64,000 nt of DNA from Paludibacteraceae bacterium (GTDB taxonomy: Bacteria; Bacteroidota; Bacteroidia; Bacteroidales; Paludibacteraceae). The notes under the pieces are model-generated. The model searched no databases. It worked only from the letters and a program-made list of their open reading frames with translations, and was not told the origin of the DNA. The translations under genes were made by a program, and so were the position numbers. The stretch spans positions 1 to 64,000 of the forward strand of contig JAKSNF010000012.1 of the NCBI GenBank assembly GCA_024400115.1. Reading direction: 5' to 3'. Positions 53,678-61,379 of this stretch are shown here, piece by piece; the first letter of the stretch is position 1; every line of letters starts with the position of its first letter.

Positions 53678-54028
53678 TTAGTCTTCTTGCGCCGCATCGT
53701 ACTTGTCGCCCTCGATTTTCCACAGGTACGCGTCGAAAGACTTGTACTGAGCTTTGACCTCTTGGAAGGCGATAGCTGCTTCTTGGAAATCCTCGGAATC
53801 GTTCTTCACAGCCATCACCGCTGCGCGAACGGCTTTGAAACGAGCACGGGCTGCGCCCTCACGCGAGGACAGCGGATTGTCCTTGAGGTTACGGGGGTGA
53901 CAGATTTGGGTAGTCCATTGTTTGTCGCGACGCACGCCGGTGTGACCGAGACAGTTGATGATGTTAGAGTGTTTGCAGGTCTTGCCTGAATAGTCCTTGT
54001 AGGGCTCGATTAAATGAAAAGTTGCCAT
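53678..54028 (-). CDS. Small module protein, paralogue 4
   Basis: A 116-residue protein beginning MATFHLIEPYKDYSGKTC. The (T/H)LxEPYxxxSG opening is shared with paralogues 1 and 2 (57524, 57069), and the C-terminal helical half (ARARFKAVRAAVMAVKND ... FKAVKxQ.. YLW) matches paralogues 2 and 3. Cys and His in the middle (CKHSNIINCLGHTG) could bind metal. Not recognised as a named family. Confidence 0.75.
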   Translation of the reverse strand: MATFHLIEPYKDYSGKTCKHSNIINCLGHTGVRRDKQWTTQICHPRNLKDNPLSSREGAARARFKAVRAAVMAVKNDSEDFQEAAIAFQEVKAQYKSFDAYLWKIEGDKYDAAQED

Positions 54029-54033
54029 AAGTT

Positions 54034-54075
54034 AATTTTGAATTATGAATTTTGAATTATGAATTTTGAGTTTGG
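54034..54075. repeat. 7-base tandem repeat (GAATTTT/GAATTAT)
   Basis: Five to six units, same sequence as the array at the uvrA/ABC-F junction, directly upstream of paralogue 4. Confidence 0.9.
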
Positions 54076-54082
54076 TGTTTTT

Positions 54083-54417
54083 GTCTCCCGCTCAGCCGCT
54101 TTGCGGCTTATTACGCAAATGATTATAGAAATACTACTCGGTGCAGACGAAGCATATCTTATCTGCGTAATTGAGGAGAAGTTACCGAAACATCTCATTG
54201 GGAACCAACTGGATTTCTTATCTCGGCATAGCCTCGAACGATTGTTCCCAATCGTTGTGAGGTTGCTTCAACGAGCACAGGGCGTGTGAAACCGCCCGAA
54301 TAAACCAATTAAGCGTGGGTTAGGCGTTGGCGCGTAATTTGCGTAATAGCGAGCAACGCGAGCGAGCGGGAGACCTAAAAATCCGTGGATAATCTGTCTA
54401 AATCTGCGGGAGATAAA
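54083..54417. mobile_element. Non-coding element E4
   Basis: Left edge GTCTCCCGCTC, right edge GAGCGGGAGAC followed by AATCTGTCTAAATCTGCGGG, the inverse of the left end of E3. Inner blocks GAGCACAGGGCGTGTGAAAC and CCAATTAAGCGTGGGTT are shared with E3. Only short chance ORFs are present. Confidence 0.6.
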
Positions 54418-54438
54418 AAGACCAAGTGAGAGATACGG

Positions 54439-54798
54439 TTACTCGCTAACGGGAGCGACGAACTCTTGCGCTACGATGTAATCGCGGAGATAGAGGTAGC
54501 CATTGCGTTTACCCTTTTGGGCTTTGAAGGCTGCCGTGTACGTTTGCAGCTTGGTGTAGTTAGCCGGATCCGTGTCGGTGGACTTAGCGTTCAGGATAGC
54601 CTTAGCAGCTGTTTGAGCCGCAGTGAAGGCATCGCGAACGGCGATTTGTTTGTCACTGTTGCCCCCGTCATAGGGGTGTTTCATACGCACACCGATGGTG
54701 GCGTTGTCGGCAGTACGGTTCTTGAAATGAATCTCGTCCGTGCCGGAGAACTTACGTTTGACGCTGTCGAACGGCGTCGCAGGTTTGATGATTGCCAT
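54439..54798 (-). CDS. Small module protein, paralogue 3
   Basis: A 119-residue protein starting MAIIKPATPFDSVKRKFSGT. It lacks the EPY opening but its second half (KQIAVRDAFTAAQTAAKAIL, then YTAAFKAQKGKRNGYLYLRD) aligns with the YEKGFKAQL ... YTSLRNYVFAQ of paralogue 2. Unknown function. Confidence 0.75.
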   Translation of the reverse strand: MAIIKPATPFDSVKRKFSGTDEIHFKNRTADNATIGVRMKHPYDGGNSDKQIAVRDAFTAAQTAAKAILNAKSTDTDPANYTKLQTYTAAFKAQKGKRNGYLYLRDYIVAQEFVAPVSE

Positions 54799-54926
54799 AG
54801 TGTCTTAAAGTTTAAAGTTGAAAGTAAGTTGAAAACGTTTTCTACTATATATATACGCAAGACCCTCGATTTTGACACTGATTTTTTGAAAAAAATGACA
54901 CCAAAATGCTTTTTTTTTCTAAAATA

Positions 54927-54959
54927 CTTGCACATATCCCGAAAAAGCAGTAATTTTGC
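54927..54959 (+). promoter_or_regulatory. Promoter of the third DUF4143 ATPase
   Basis: CTTGCACATATC and, 24 bases on, TAATTTTGC (54951-54959). Two copies of CCACAA(G/A)TTGACTAAAAA follow in the leader (54969-55008), possibly an operator. Confidence 0.8.
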
Positions 54960-55031
54960 ACAAAATTCCACAAGTTGACTAAAAATATTTCCACAAATTG
55001 ACTAAAAAACAAACAATAAACAGACTAAATC

Positions 55032-56312
55032 ATGAGTTATAGACAACGAATCGCGGATGTTTTGTTAGAAAACAAATTGCAGGGTATGGGTGCCGTCTTA
55101 ATAGAGGGTGCTAAATGGTGTGGTAAGACAACGACAGCGGAACAGCATTGTCGAAGTGTGCTATATATGGATAATCCTAAAGATAGAGTGAATAACCTAA
55201 AAATGGCACAAATCGACCCCGGTTCATTATTAGCGGGGGCAACACCTCGTTTGATTGATGAGTGGCAATTAGCTCCGGAGTTATGGGATGCTGTACGTTT
55301 TGAGGTAGATCATCGAAACGAAGATGGGCAATTTATCTTAACGGGGTCTGTCACGCCCATGAGTGACAAGGAGGAGAAAAAGATTTATCACTCCGGTGTA
55401 GGACGTATTACCCGATTGAGAATGCGCCCTATGACGTTGTGGGAATCGGGAGACTCAAATGGACAAGTAAGTTTAGAGAGTTTATTCTCATCACAAAAAA
55501 CGATTGTTGGAACTTGTGATAAAGGGTTAGCAGATATAGCATGGCTTATTTGTCGCGGCGGTTGGCCTCGCGCTATTGATCAAGATAAGTCGATTGCCCT
55601 TGGTCGGGCGTTTGACTATTATGATACCGTAGTTAGCGCAGACATCAAGCAGGCGGATAAAATAGGGCGCAATCCGGAACGAGTTAAGTTGTTAATGCGG
55701 TCATATGCGCGTCATCAAGGTACTCCCGTATCATTAAGTGCTTTATGCGCAGATATGAAAGCCAATGACAATGACACTTTGGATGACCGTACGGTATATT
55801 CCTATCTTAATGCGTTAAAGGGTATTTTTGTTGTCGAAGACTGTAAGGCATGGAATCCTAATATCCGCTCGAAGGCGGCTATACGAACCAATGATACTCG
55901 CTATTTTACCGACCCTTCCATTGCTGTAGCAGCAATGGGTATTGGTCCTGAAGACTTATTGAACGATCTACATACAATGGGGCTCTTTTTTGAGACCCTA
56001 TGTATGCGCGATTTGAGGGTATATGCTCAAGCCTTGGATGGCGATGTATATCATTATCGTGATTCGGATGGACTGGAATGTGATGCCGTCGTTCATCTTA
56101 GGAATGGTGCCTATGGACTAATTGAAATCAAACTGGGTGGAGAGGATGCTATGGAAGAAGGGGCTTCCACTTTACGTAAACTATCCCAAAAACTTGATAC
56201 TACAAAAATGAAAGCTCCTTCGTTTAGTATGGTCTTAACTGCTGTTGGTTCGTTTGCCTACCAACGAGAAGACGGTGTGTATGTGGTACCTATCGCTTGT
56301 CTTCGTCCATAA
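55032..56312 (+). CDS. AAA ATPase with DUF4143 domain
   Basis: A 426-residue member of the family with Walker A GAKWCGKTT (26-34), Walker B PRLIDEWQLAP, sensor FILTGSVTPM and C-terminal YHYRDSDGLECDAVVH with GLIEIKLGG. It is the only plus-strand gene between 52.1 and 64 kb, has its own promoter, and its 3' end overlaps the convergent sigma factor gene by 23 bases, so it looks inserted into the module. Confidence 0.88.
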   Translation: MSYRQRIADVLLENKLQGMGAVLIEGAKWCGKTTTAEQHCRSVLYMDNPKDRVNNLKMAQIDPGSLLAGATPRLIDEWQLAPELWDAVRFEVDHRNEDGQFILTGSVTPMSDKEEKKIYHSGVGRITRLRMRPMTLWESGDSNGQVSLESLFSSQKTIVGTCDKGLADIAWLICRGGWPRAIDQDKSIALGRAFDYYDTVVSADIKQADKIGRNPERVKLLMRSYARHQGTPVSLSALCADMKANDNDTLDDRTVYSYLNALKGIFVVEDCKAWNPNIRSKAAIRTNDTRYFTDPSIAVAAMGIGPEDLLNDLHTMGLFFETLCMRDLRVYAQALDGDVYHYRDSDGLECDAVVHLRNGAYGLIEIKLGGEDAMEEGASTLRKLSQKLDTTKMKAPSFSMVLTAVGSFAYQREDGVYVVPIACLRP

Positions 56313-56886
56313 GCGAACGCAACTGTTTTAAGGCTCTTAAATGAACTCGATGAATCCATTTAGGGGACTTATGCAGTCTCGTCGCTAATTCGGTTTCCTC
56401 TACCGAATCTTCTTCAAAACCATAGAGGGCACAAATGACTTGTTGGTCGATAGTAGGAAGATGCCCTATCATCTTCTTGAGGCGTGCGTGCAGTTCAGCA
56501 GCTTCCTCTCTACGGATAATAACATCCTCTATACACTCACCGGAAGTGAGTAAGTCGGCATATGTGAGTGCCTCTTTTTCCTCGGCATAGACTTGCGTGT
56601 TGATACTTTCGCTCACGGAGGTGTATGCTTCCCTGCAATGGTCCGGCATGCGAACCACATTACCATAGGCTTGTATAGCATTCTTCACCTCTCGCCTTAT
56701 CCACCAACTGGCGTAGGACGCAAACTGTACACCCATATTGGGGTCGAAACGTTTGGCGGCTTCGATAAGACCGATACGGCCCTCTTGCATTAGGTCCTCC
56801 GGATCGACGTTCGCTACTTTGAATTGATTGACTATGACGCGCACGAGGCGGTCGTGTTGATTGATAAAATTATTGTCGATTTGCAT
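56290..56886 (-). CDS. Sigma-70 family RNA polymerase sigma factor (RpoD-like, short)
   Basis: A 198-residue sigma factor. Region 2 is well kept: VDPEDLMQEGRIGLIEAAKR and FASYASWWIRREVKNAIQ, close to primary sigma factors rather than ECF. Region 3 is short and region 4 is present (DSVEETELATRLHKSPKWIH). There is no region 1.1. In the middle of an accessory module it could direct RNA polymerase to the module's own promoters. Confidence 0.9.
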   Translation of the reverse strand: MQIDNNFINQHDRLVRVIVNQFKVANVDPEDLMQEGRIGLIEAAKRFDPNMGVQFASYASWWIRREVKNAIQAYGNVVRMPDHCREAYTSVSESINTQVYAEEKEALTYADLLTSGECIEDVIIRREEAAELHARLKKMIGHLPTIDQQVICALYGFEEDSVEETELATRLHKSPKWIHRVHLRALKQLRSLMDEDKR

Positions 56887-56907
56887 AAGTCGTTAGTTTT
56901 TTAGTTT

Positions 56908-57060
56908 AATCTCTCGCAGATTCCGCAGATTATAAACCGATTTTTTTTATTTCGGGCGGTTTCACACGCCCTATTTCGTTGGCCATCAGTGCGATTGCGC
57001 CCTCTGGGCTTATGTAGCACTTTCCTGCCAACTCCGGCAGATTCCGCAGATGCGGCAGTG
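56908..57060. repeat. Fragment of an E3/E4-type element
   Basis: Contains AATCTCTCGCAGATTCCGC, GGGCGGTTTCACACGCCCT (inverse of the E3/E4 inner block) and CCGGCAGATTCCGCAGATG. No gene. It separates the sigma factor from paralogue 2. Confidence 0.55.
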
Positions 57061-57068
57061 GGAATAGA

Positions 57069-57377
57069 CTATAAGGAATGATAGAGTTGGGCGAAGACAT
57101 AGTTACGAAGAGAAGTGTAAGGATGCGATTTGGTTAATTGAGCCTTAAAACCTTTCTCATAATGCGCACGAAGAGCAGGCGACGCCAAAACCTCGGTTAC
57201 CATCTTTTGAATATCGGAAAACTTAGCACGCATTTGTTTTTCCGCCGAAGTGGGCGGAGTAGAACGCGGACGATTGGGAACACGGGCATAAGTTTTGCCG
57301 TTCTTTTGATGACAAATAACGAGGCCGTTGCAAAGGCCGGAAATGGATTGGAAGGGTTCCTGTAATGTAACTTTCAT
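57069..57377 (-). CDS. Small module protein, paralogue 2
   Basis: A 102-residue protein: MKVTLQEPFQSISGLCNGLV, a basic middle NGKTYARVPNRPRSTPPT, then KQMRAKFSDIQKMVTEVL and a terminal YTSLRNYVFAQ. It aligns with paralogue 1 over the first 50 residues and with 3 and 4 over the rest, and so links the family. Basic and without cysteine pattern or membrane helix. Confidence 0.78.
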   Translation of the reverse strand: MKVTLQEPFQSISGLCNGLVICHQKNGKTYARVPNRPRSTPPTSAEKQMRAKFSDIQKMVTEVLASPALRAHYEKGFKAQLTKSHPYTSLRNYVFAQLYHSL

Positions 57378-57395
57378 AATGATGAATTATTTATG

Positions 57396-57467
57396 ACCGT
57401 CCTACGGACTGAAAGACCGCTTCGCTGTAGGACCGCTATCGCTGTAGGACCACTGCGCTGAAGGACA
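57396..57467. repeat. GTCCTACAG-type repeat upstream of paralogue 2
   Basis: Units GTCCTACGGACTGAAAGAC, CGCTTCGCTGTAGGAC, CGCTATCGCTGTAGGAC, CACTGCGCTGAAGGAC. Alternating small palindromes as at 45014 and 49157. Confidence 0.82.
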
Positions 57468-57523
57468 ATCGTTGATTATTGTTTTTTTAGGGGTTTTATA
57501 GGGGGTTCGTAGGTGATAAGGTG

Positions 57524-57733
57524 CTACGGGGGTGCTTCGGCTACATCTACGGCGGAGTGTCTGCCGGCATACTTGCGTTTAAAAGCAAGTCGAGCTGCTA
57601 TTTGTTTAGGGGTTGGGTTACGAGGTTTGTGCTGAAGAATGCACTTACCATTTAACATACGGACATACTTGTCGTCCGTTTTGGAAAGGCTGCCACTCAT
57701 GGTGGCATATGGTTCTCTTAATGTAGCAATCAT
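57524..57733 (-). CDS. Small module protein, paralogue 1 (short)
   Basis: A 69-residue protein: MIATLREPYATMSGSLSK, then VRMLNGKCILQHKPRNPTPK and AARLAFKRKYAG. It aligns with the first half of paralogue 2, and the helical C-terminal half is replaced by a 15-residue tail ending in VAEAPP, so it may be truncated by a frameshift. A perfect hairpin GGCGATT-C-AATCGCC lies just upstream (57743-57757). Confidence 0.68.
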   Translation of the reverse strand: MIATLREPYATMSGSLSKTDDKYVRMLNGKCILQHKPRNPTPKQIAARLAFKRKYAGRHSAVDVAEAPP

Positions 57734-57784
57734 AATGATAGGCGGCGATTCAATCGCCTAAAAAAATATAACAAAAATGATAGG

Positions 57785-57890
57785 GTGCGTACGATGCGTA
57801 CGATGCGTCCTGTTGTTTCTATAAACACATATACGCGCGGGTGTAGTATTAGAAAATATCGTACGCATCGGTCGCATCGGACGCATCAAA
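57785..57890. repeat. 9-base GATGCGTAC repeats, inverted, at the end of the VapE gene
   Basis: Plus-strand TACGATGCGTACGATGCG at 57789 and an inverse set at 57861-57888 face each other over a gap of about 50 bases. The second set encodes the C-terminal residues DASDATDAYDIF of the VapE-like protein. They could fold into a long stem. Confidence 0.75.
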
Positions 57891-59273
57891 GGCTTCTTTT
57901 GCCTCGATTTTTCTTTGATTATCAATATCTTGCCTCAAGAATACTACAAATCCTTTTTTTGAGTGCGTCCGCTTGAGTGTATATCCACTTTTGCGAAGAA
58001 TAGTACTCAGTTTGTTGAGCGCGAGGGGTTTCTTGATATTGCCCCAGTTAGTTAGATAAGAACTGATTTCAGCCGCTGTCATAAACACCGCCCCTGCATC
58101 GCCGGGATTGGCAGGTTGGAAATAGACGGGCAGCAGTTGCTCCTCGTTGCTCTCCACATGGAAACTCTCTACATGGCTCTCCATCGCCTCTATCTCCTCC
58201 AACTCAAACCAGTACTCGAACCCATTGCGCAACAGGTATAGCGCCTCACCGTATATCTGCTCATAGGGAAATACATCTCCATAGAGGTACGGACTCTCTA
58301 TGCTCTCCACCTCAAAGGGCAGCCAACGACGGTTACCCGTTTGGTCGGTGAGGAACTCGCGCTTATTGCCGGAGGCGCAGAAGGACGCAATACGGATACG
58401 GCGCTCTTTCGTATAACCATAGGCGGCACGCTCGTTCACATCGGACGAGGTGATGATAGACTTGAGTTGGTTCAGTTCCTTGTCGGACATGCTGTCTATC
58501 TCGTCGAGGTTGATGAGCCCGAACTCAGCTATACGCATGCGCTCGTCTTTATTGAGGTCGCGCACGTTAGCCATCTTCGTACAGTAAGCGCGTAGGCAAG
58601 GTGGGAGCAGGTGCTCGAGCCACGTGGTCTTGTAGATACCTTGCTTGCCGATGAGCACGAGCACTTGCTGATTGACCACATCGTCATAAAGCCACGAGGC
58701 CACCATGGCAACGAACCACTTTTTGAAGCAATGCTGCCAGACAGCATGCGCTGTGCCCCTTTCCGTGAGTTGGTTTTCCCCGTTTGTCGGGGACAACCGA
58801 GCGGCTGAAAGACCGCTCTCTGCGTTCGCTGTAAGACCGCCCTGCGGGCTGAAAGACTCTTTGATTTTTACTTGCGACGAGAGCCAGTCGATAAAGGAGC
58901 TGTTGCCGGGGATGTATTCGGGCAGGGACAGGAGCCAGTTGCGGAGAGGGTTGATGGCGGGCACAACGTGACTATTAAGGACGATACGTATCTCTTTATC
59001 GGTCACATTAACGCCTGTCTCATTGGCGCACTCCACCGCTAAGGTGTTTATCCACCGCGTATCGAGGTCTGTCCACACCCTCGCCTCTAACCTATAGGTG
59101 CTTGCACCGTCCTGTAGGAGCTCTGCTCCGTCCTCTAACCTCCCCACTCCCCCTTTAGGAGGTTGGGGGGCTACTTGCAGTTTCTGCGACAACAGGTCGT
59201 AGCGCAAGCGACCCGTCTCGACATAGTTGCTCCGCACATACTCTTGTGCGGTTGTCAGTTTATTAGCACTCAT
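57849..59273 (-). CDS. VapE-like ATPase (virulence-associated E family)
   Basis: About 474 residues from ATG at 59273 (MSANKLTTAQEYV), which overlaps the preceding stop as ATGA; the longer reading to 59306 is less likely. The P-loop reads VLVLIGKQGIYKTTWLEHLL, followed by INLDEIDSMSDKELNQLKSI (Walker B) and GYTKERRIRIASFCASGN ... GNRRWLPFEV, all typical of the superfamily III-like VapE domain of phages and phage satellites. Two repeat-derived insertions are visible, near residues 38-60 and 140-170. No primase domain is recognisable at the N-terminus. Confidence 0.85.
   Translation of the reverse strand: MSANKLTTAQEYVRSNYVETGRLRYDLLSQKLQVAPQPPKGGVGRLEDGAELLQDGASTYRLEARVWTDLDTRWINTLAVECANETGVNVTDKEIRIVLNSHVVPAINPLRNWLLSLPEYIPGNSSFIDWLSSQVKIKESFSPQGGLTANAESGLSAARLSPTNGENQLTERGTAHAVWQHCFKKWFVAMVASWLYDDVVNQQVLVLIGKQGIYKTTWLEHLLPPCLRAYCTKMANVRDLNKDERMRIAEFGLINLDEIDSMSDKELNQLKSIITSSDVNERAAYGYTKERRIRIASFCASGNKREFLTDQTGNRRWLPFEVESIESPYLYGDVFPYEQIYGEALYLLRNGFEYWFELEEIEAMESHVESFHVESNEEQLLPVYFQPANPGDAGAVFMTAAEISSYLTNWGNIKKPLALNKLSTILRKSGYTLKRTHSKKGFVVFLRQDIDNQRKIEAKEAFDASDATDAYDIF
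58799..58858. repeat. GCTGAAAGAC-type repeat inside the VapE-like gene
   Basis: Units GCTGAAAGACCGCTCTCTGC, GTTCGCTGTAAGACCGCC and CTGCGGGCTGAAAGAC, in frame (read as ESFSPQGGLTANAESGLSAA). A further relative (CCGTCCTGTAGGAG) lies at 59107. Confidence 0.8.
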
Positions 59274-59614
59274 GCTTGTTCCTCCTCTACTTCGATGCGG
59301 TGGCAAACGCGGACGGGGATACGGCAGCGGGTGCCTAAGACGGTCTTGAGGACGAAGCGGTAATCTTCAAACTCAAGGAGGTCGTTGTTTTTGTGCATAG
59401 GGTGACAGAAAACCATTTGGCGTTTACCTTTAGATAAAGGAATACGCGTGACGAGCGTAGGTTGAAGGATGTCATAGAGGTCCTCCCACTGGTCATCGGT
59501 GGCCCGCCGTACAACGAAATAGACGAGGTCGTTGAGGTTGAGATCGTTCATTACTTGAGCTGCCTTGGACAACTCGGACTTTGGCATAGTAGCCAGGAAA
59601 AAAGATTTTAACAT
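59270..59614 (-). CDS. Hypothetical protein upstream of the VapE-like gene
   Basis: A 114-residue protein with no recognisable family. It has YFVVRRATDDQWEDLYDILQ near the N-terminus and FEDYRFVLKTVLGTRCRIPV near the end, mixed alpha/beta in appearance. A second in-frame ATG nine codons in (MPKSEL) may be the start. It overlaps the VapE-like gene by four bases and is the first gene of the minus module. Confidence 0.7.
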   Translation of the reverse strand: MLKSFFLATMPKSELSKAAQVMNDLNLNDLVYFVVRRATDDQWEDLYDILQPTLVTRIPLSKGKRQMVFCHPMHKNNDLLEFEDYRFVLKTVLGTRCRIPVRVCHRIEVEEEQA

Positions 59615-59654
59615 ATAGCAGTAAAAGGGCTAGGTTTGACTGCTTAATCGCCCT

Positions 59655-59697
59655 AAAAAAGAAGCAGCCGAACCCACGTTATTGTGAATTCGGCTGC
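59655..59697 (-). terminator. Terminator-like hairpin at the module boundary
   Basis: GCAGCCGAA pairs with TTCGGCTGC (nine pairs, 16-base loop), followed on the minus strand by TTCTTTTTT. It may end the upstream trio's transcript; because it overlaps the promoter's -7 box it could also act as an attenuator for the module. Confidence 0.6.
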
Positions 59698-59731
59698 AAA
59701 GGTACTGCTTCTGTAGAAGTGTTTTTTGAAA
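59696..59731 (-). promoter_or_regulatory. Possible promoter of the sigma/VapE module
   Basis: On the minus strand TACCTTTGC (59704-59696) is a perfect -7 box; the -33 box is only TTTC and is three bases off the usual spacing. Confidence 0.5.
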
Positions 59732-59826
59732 GGGGTTATTTAAACATATTAAAAACAAAGAGACTCCTCTCGGAATCCCTTTAAATAGACGGTTTGTCAA
59801 CAGCCATGTTTTTTAATAGAAATGAA

Positions 59827-60324
59827 TTAAAAATATTCTTTAACCTGTTCTAAGATGGTTTCATCACATTCGCCCATCATATTTCTTAAGACATTAATGA
59901 CTGTTTGTTCATCCACTTGGCACTTCAAATTGCAATCTTGCTTTAAGAATCGAATTATGGGAGGAACAGCGGGAACAGGTTTCGTTAAACCTTTTTGTCC
60001 CCATTGCTTAACAAAACAAACAACTGCCTTTAGAATCTCATTGTTTTTAGAAGCGGAAATCTCTTTGTCGAGTAATTTATAATCCGTAAGATATTGAAGG
60101 AAATTAGATGTTTGCTTATTCTTAACCTCTACATTTTCGATTTTATCATCTTCCTCTACGCAAAAGAGGTAACGAGACGGCGCACCTTTGGGGGCGCACT
60201 CCCGTTCTACATCTTCGGAAATATCTTGCGCCCTTCCTGTGATGATGGTGCAATTATTGTTGTCGTGAATGTCGTTAAAGGTGACATTGGGTGCATTAAA
60301 ATTAAATACTCGATCGCCCGGCAT
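59827..60324 (-). CDS. Unknown protein with N-terminal NDIHDN motif
   Basis: A 165-residue protein, third gene of a trio. Residues 1-30 contain VFNFNAPNVTFNDIHDNNNC, then TIITG: alternating hydrophobic strands ending NDIHDN. A helical C-terminal domain follows (LLDKEISASKNNEILKAVVC and EQTVINVLRNMMGECDETIL). The same NDIHDNxNxTI motif ends both proteins encoded upstream. Starts five bases after the preceding gene. Not recognised. Confidence 0.75.
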   Translation of the reverse strand: MPGDRVFNFNAPNVTFNDIHDNNNCTIITGRAQDISEDVERECAPKGAPSRYLFCVEEDDKIENVEVKNKQTSNFLQYLTDYKLLDKEISASKNNEILKAVVCFVKQWGQKGLTKPVPAVPPIIRFLKQDCNLKCQVDEQTVINVLRNMMGECDETILEQVKEYF

Positions 60325-60329
60325 AGGAG

Positions 60330-61379
60330 TTATGATTTTATGGTTGGGTTAATATTATCGTGAATATCGTTATATACAGCCCCCGACTGAATATAAACCT
60401 TGGTTACTTGTTGCTTATCTTTCTCTGCAACTTTTTTTTGCATTTCTTCATAATCAGCTTGCAATTCTGCTACAGAAGAAGCAGGATGATTTTCGAACAT
60501 GGTACGTTTAAAATGAAGAGGAAAGAGTATTTGGAAAAGTTCGTCCAAATCTGCTTCTTGTTTCTCTCTTTCTCCGGTAAGTTTTATTTTTTTGATGGCT
60601 TTTTGTAGATTCTCTTTCTTCTCCACATTATTATAATCGGGATATTTCTCTATATTGAATTCTACGAGCGGAAGGTAAAGATGTATATATTTACTTCTTT
60701 TCTTGCTATCCAAATGGTTAATTTGAGATGTGAAATTTTTATCTTCAGATCCAATTACACGTCCTAATGCCATTCCGTACATCCAAGACAAATGCTCCCA
60801 ATGTTCGTTTAACAGGTAGGCTTGGTAGTCATATTGTTTTTCATTGCCTTTGGTATATTCCCAAATTCGAACAATAGATAAGAAATAGCAATAGAGTTCT
60901 GCTTTATATCTATCAAAATCTACACCAATATGTTTGAGGGCGTTCCAAATAAGCGATTCATATTGTTTTAGGTTATTAACATTAAAAGGAACACGTTGTA
61001 ATATGCCGAATAAAACCTTGCAACTATGATAATTTACAACGTATTTGGAAGAACGATTTAGATAACTTAAGATAGGATTTTCTTTTGAATTTCCAAATGC
61101 TGGAGAAAATAGGTAACAAATAAACTCATCGTACCCCCAATCACATTCTTCTTTTTCAGGGTAGTAAAACACAATATCTTCCGGAACTTGATCTTGATGC
61201 CAAATATAGTTTGGATCACTATCAAAATTGGTTGCTGCAATAAACCAAGAGGTGCTTTCAAGAAGCATAATGCCTATTTGGTTTCCAAGTTGGTATACAA
61301 CAACCTCTCCCTCTATTGGTGTGTTATATCTTAATTGAGGTCTGCGGAATATATCCGGTATTGGTGGTATCTTATCCAT
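60330..61379 (-). CDS. Unknown protein with C-terminal NDIHDN motif (349 residues)
   Basis: Second gene of the trio. The N-terminal half is beta-rich with EGEVVVYQLGNQIGIMLL, the centre helical, followed by a coiled coil (SSVAELQADYEEMQKKVAEK) and then VYIQSGAVYNDIHDNINPTI at the C-terminus. No enzyme motif is recognisable. Its start overlaps the previous gene by eight bases. Confidence 0.75.
   Translation of the reverse strand: MDKIPPIPDIFRRPQLRYNTPIEGEVVVYQLGNQIGIMLLESTSWFIAATNFDSDPNYIWHQDQVPEDIVFYYPEKEECDWGYDEFICYLFSPAFGNSKENPILSYLNRSSKYVVNYHSCKVLFGILQRVPFNVNNLKQYESLIWNALKHIGVDFDRYKAELYCYFLSIVRIWEYTKGNEKQYDYQAYLLNEHWEHLSWMYGMALGRVIGSEDKNFTSQINHLDSKKRSKYIHLYLPLVEFNIEKYPDYNNVEKKENLQKAIKKIKLTGEREKQEADLDELFQILFPLHFKRTMFENHPASSVAELQADYEEMQKKVAEKDKQQVTKVYIQSGAVYNDIHDNINPTIKS

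Noticed and set aside
52655..59614. Intact prophage
   Set aside because: No integrase, terminase, portal, capsid or tail gene can be recognised, and no attachment-site repeat flanks the module.
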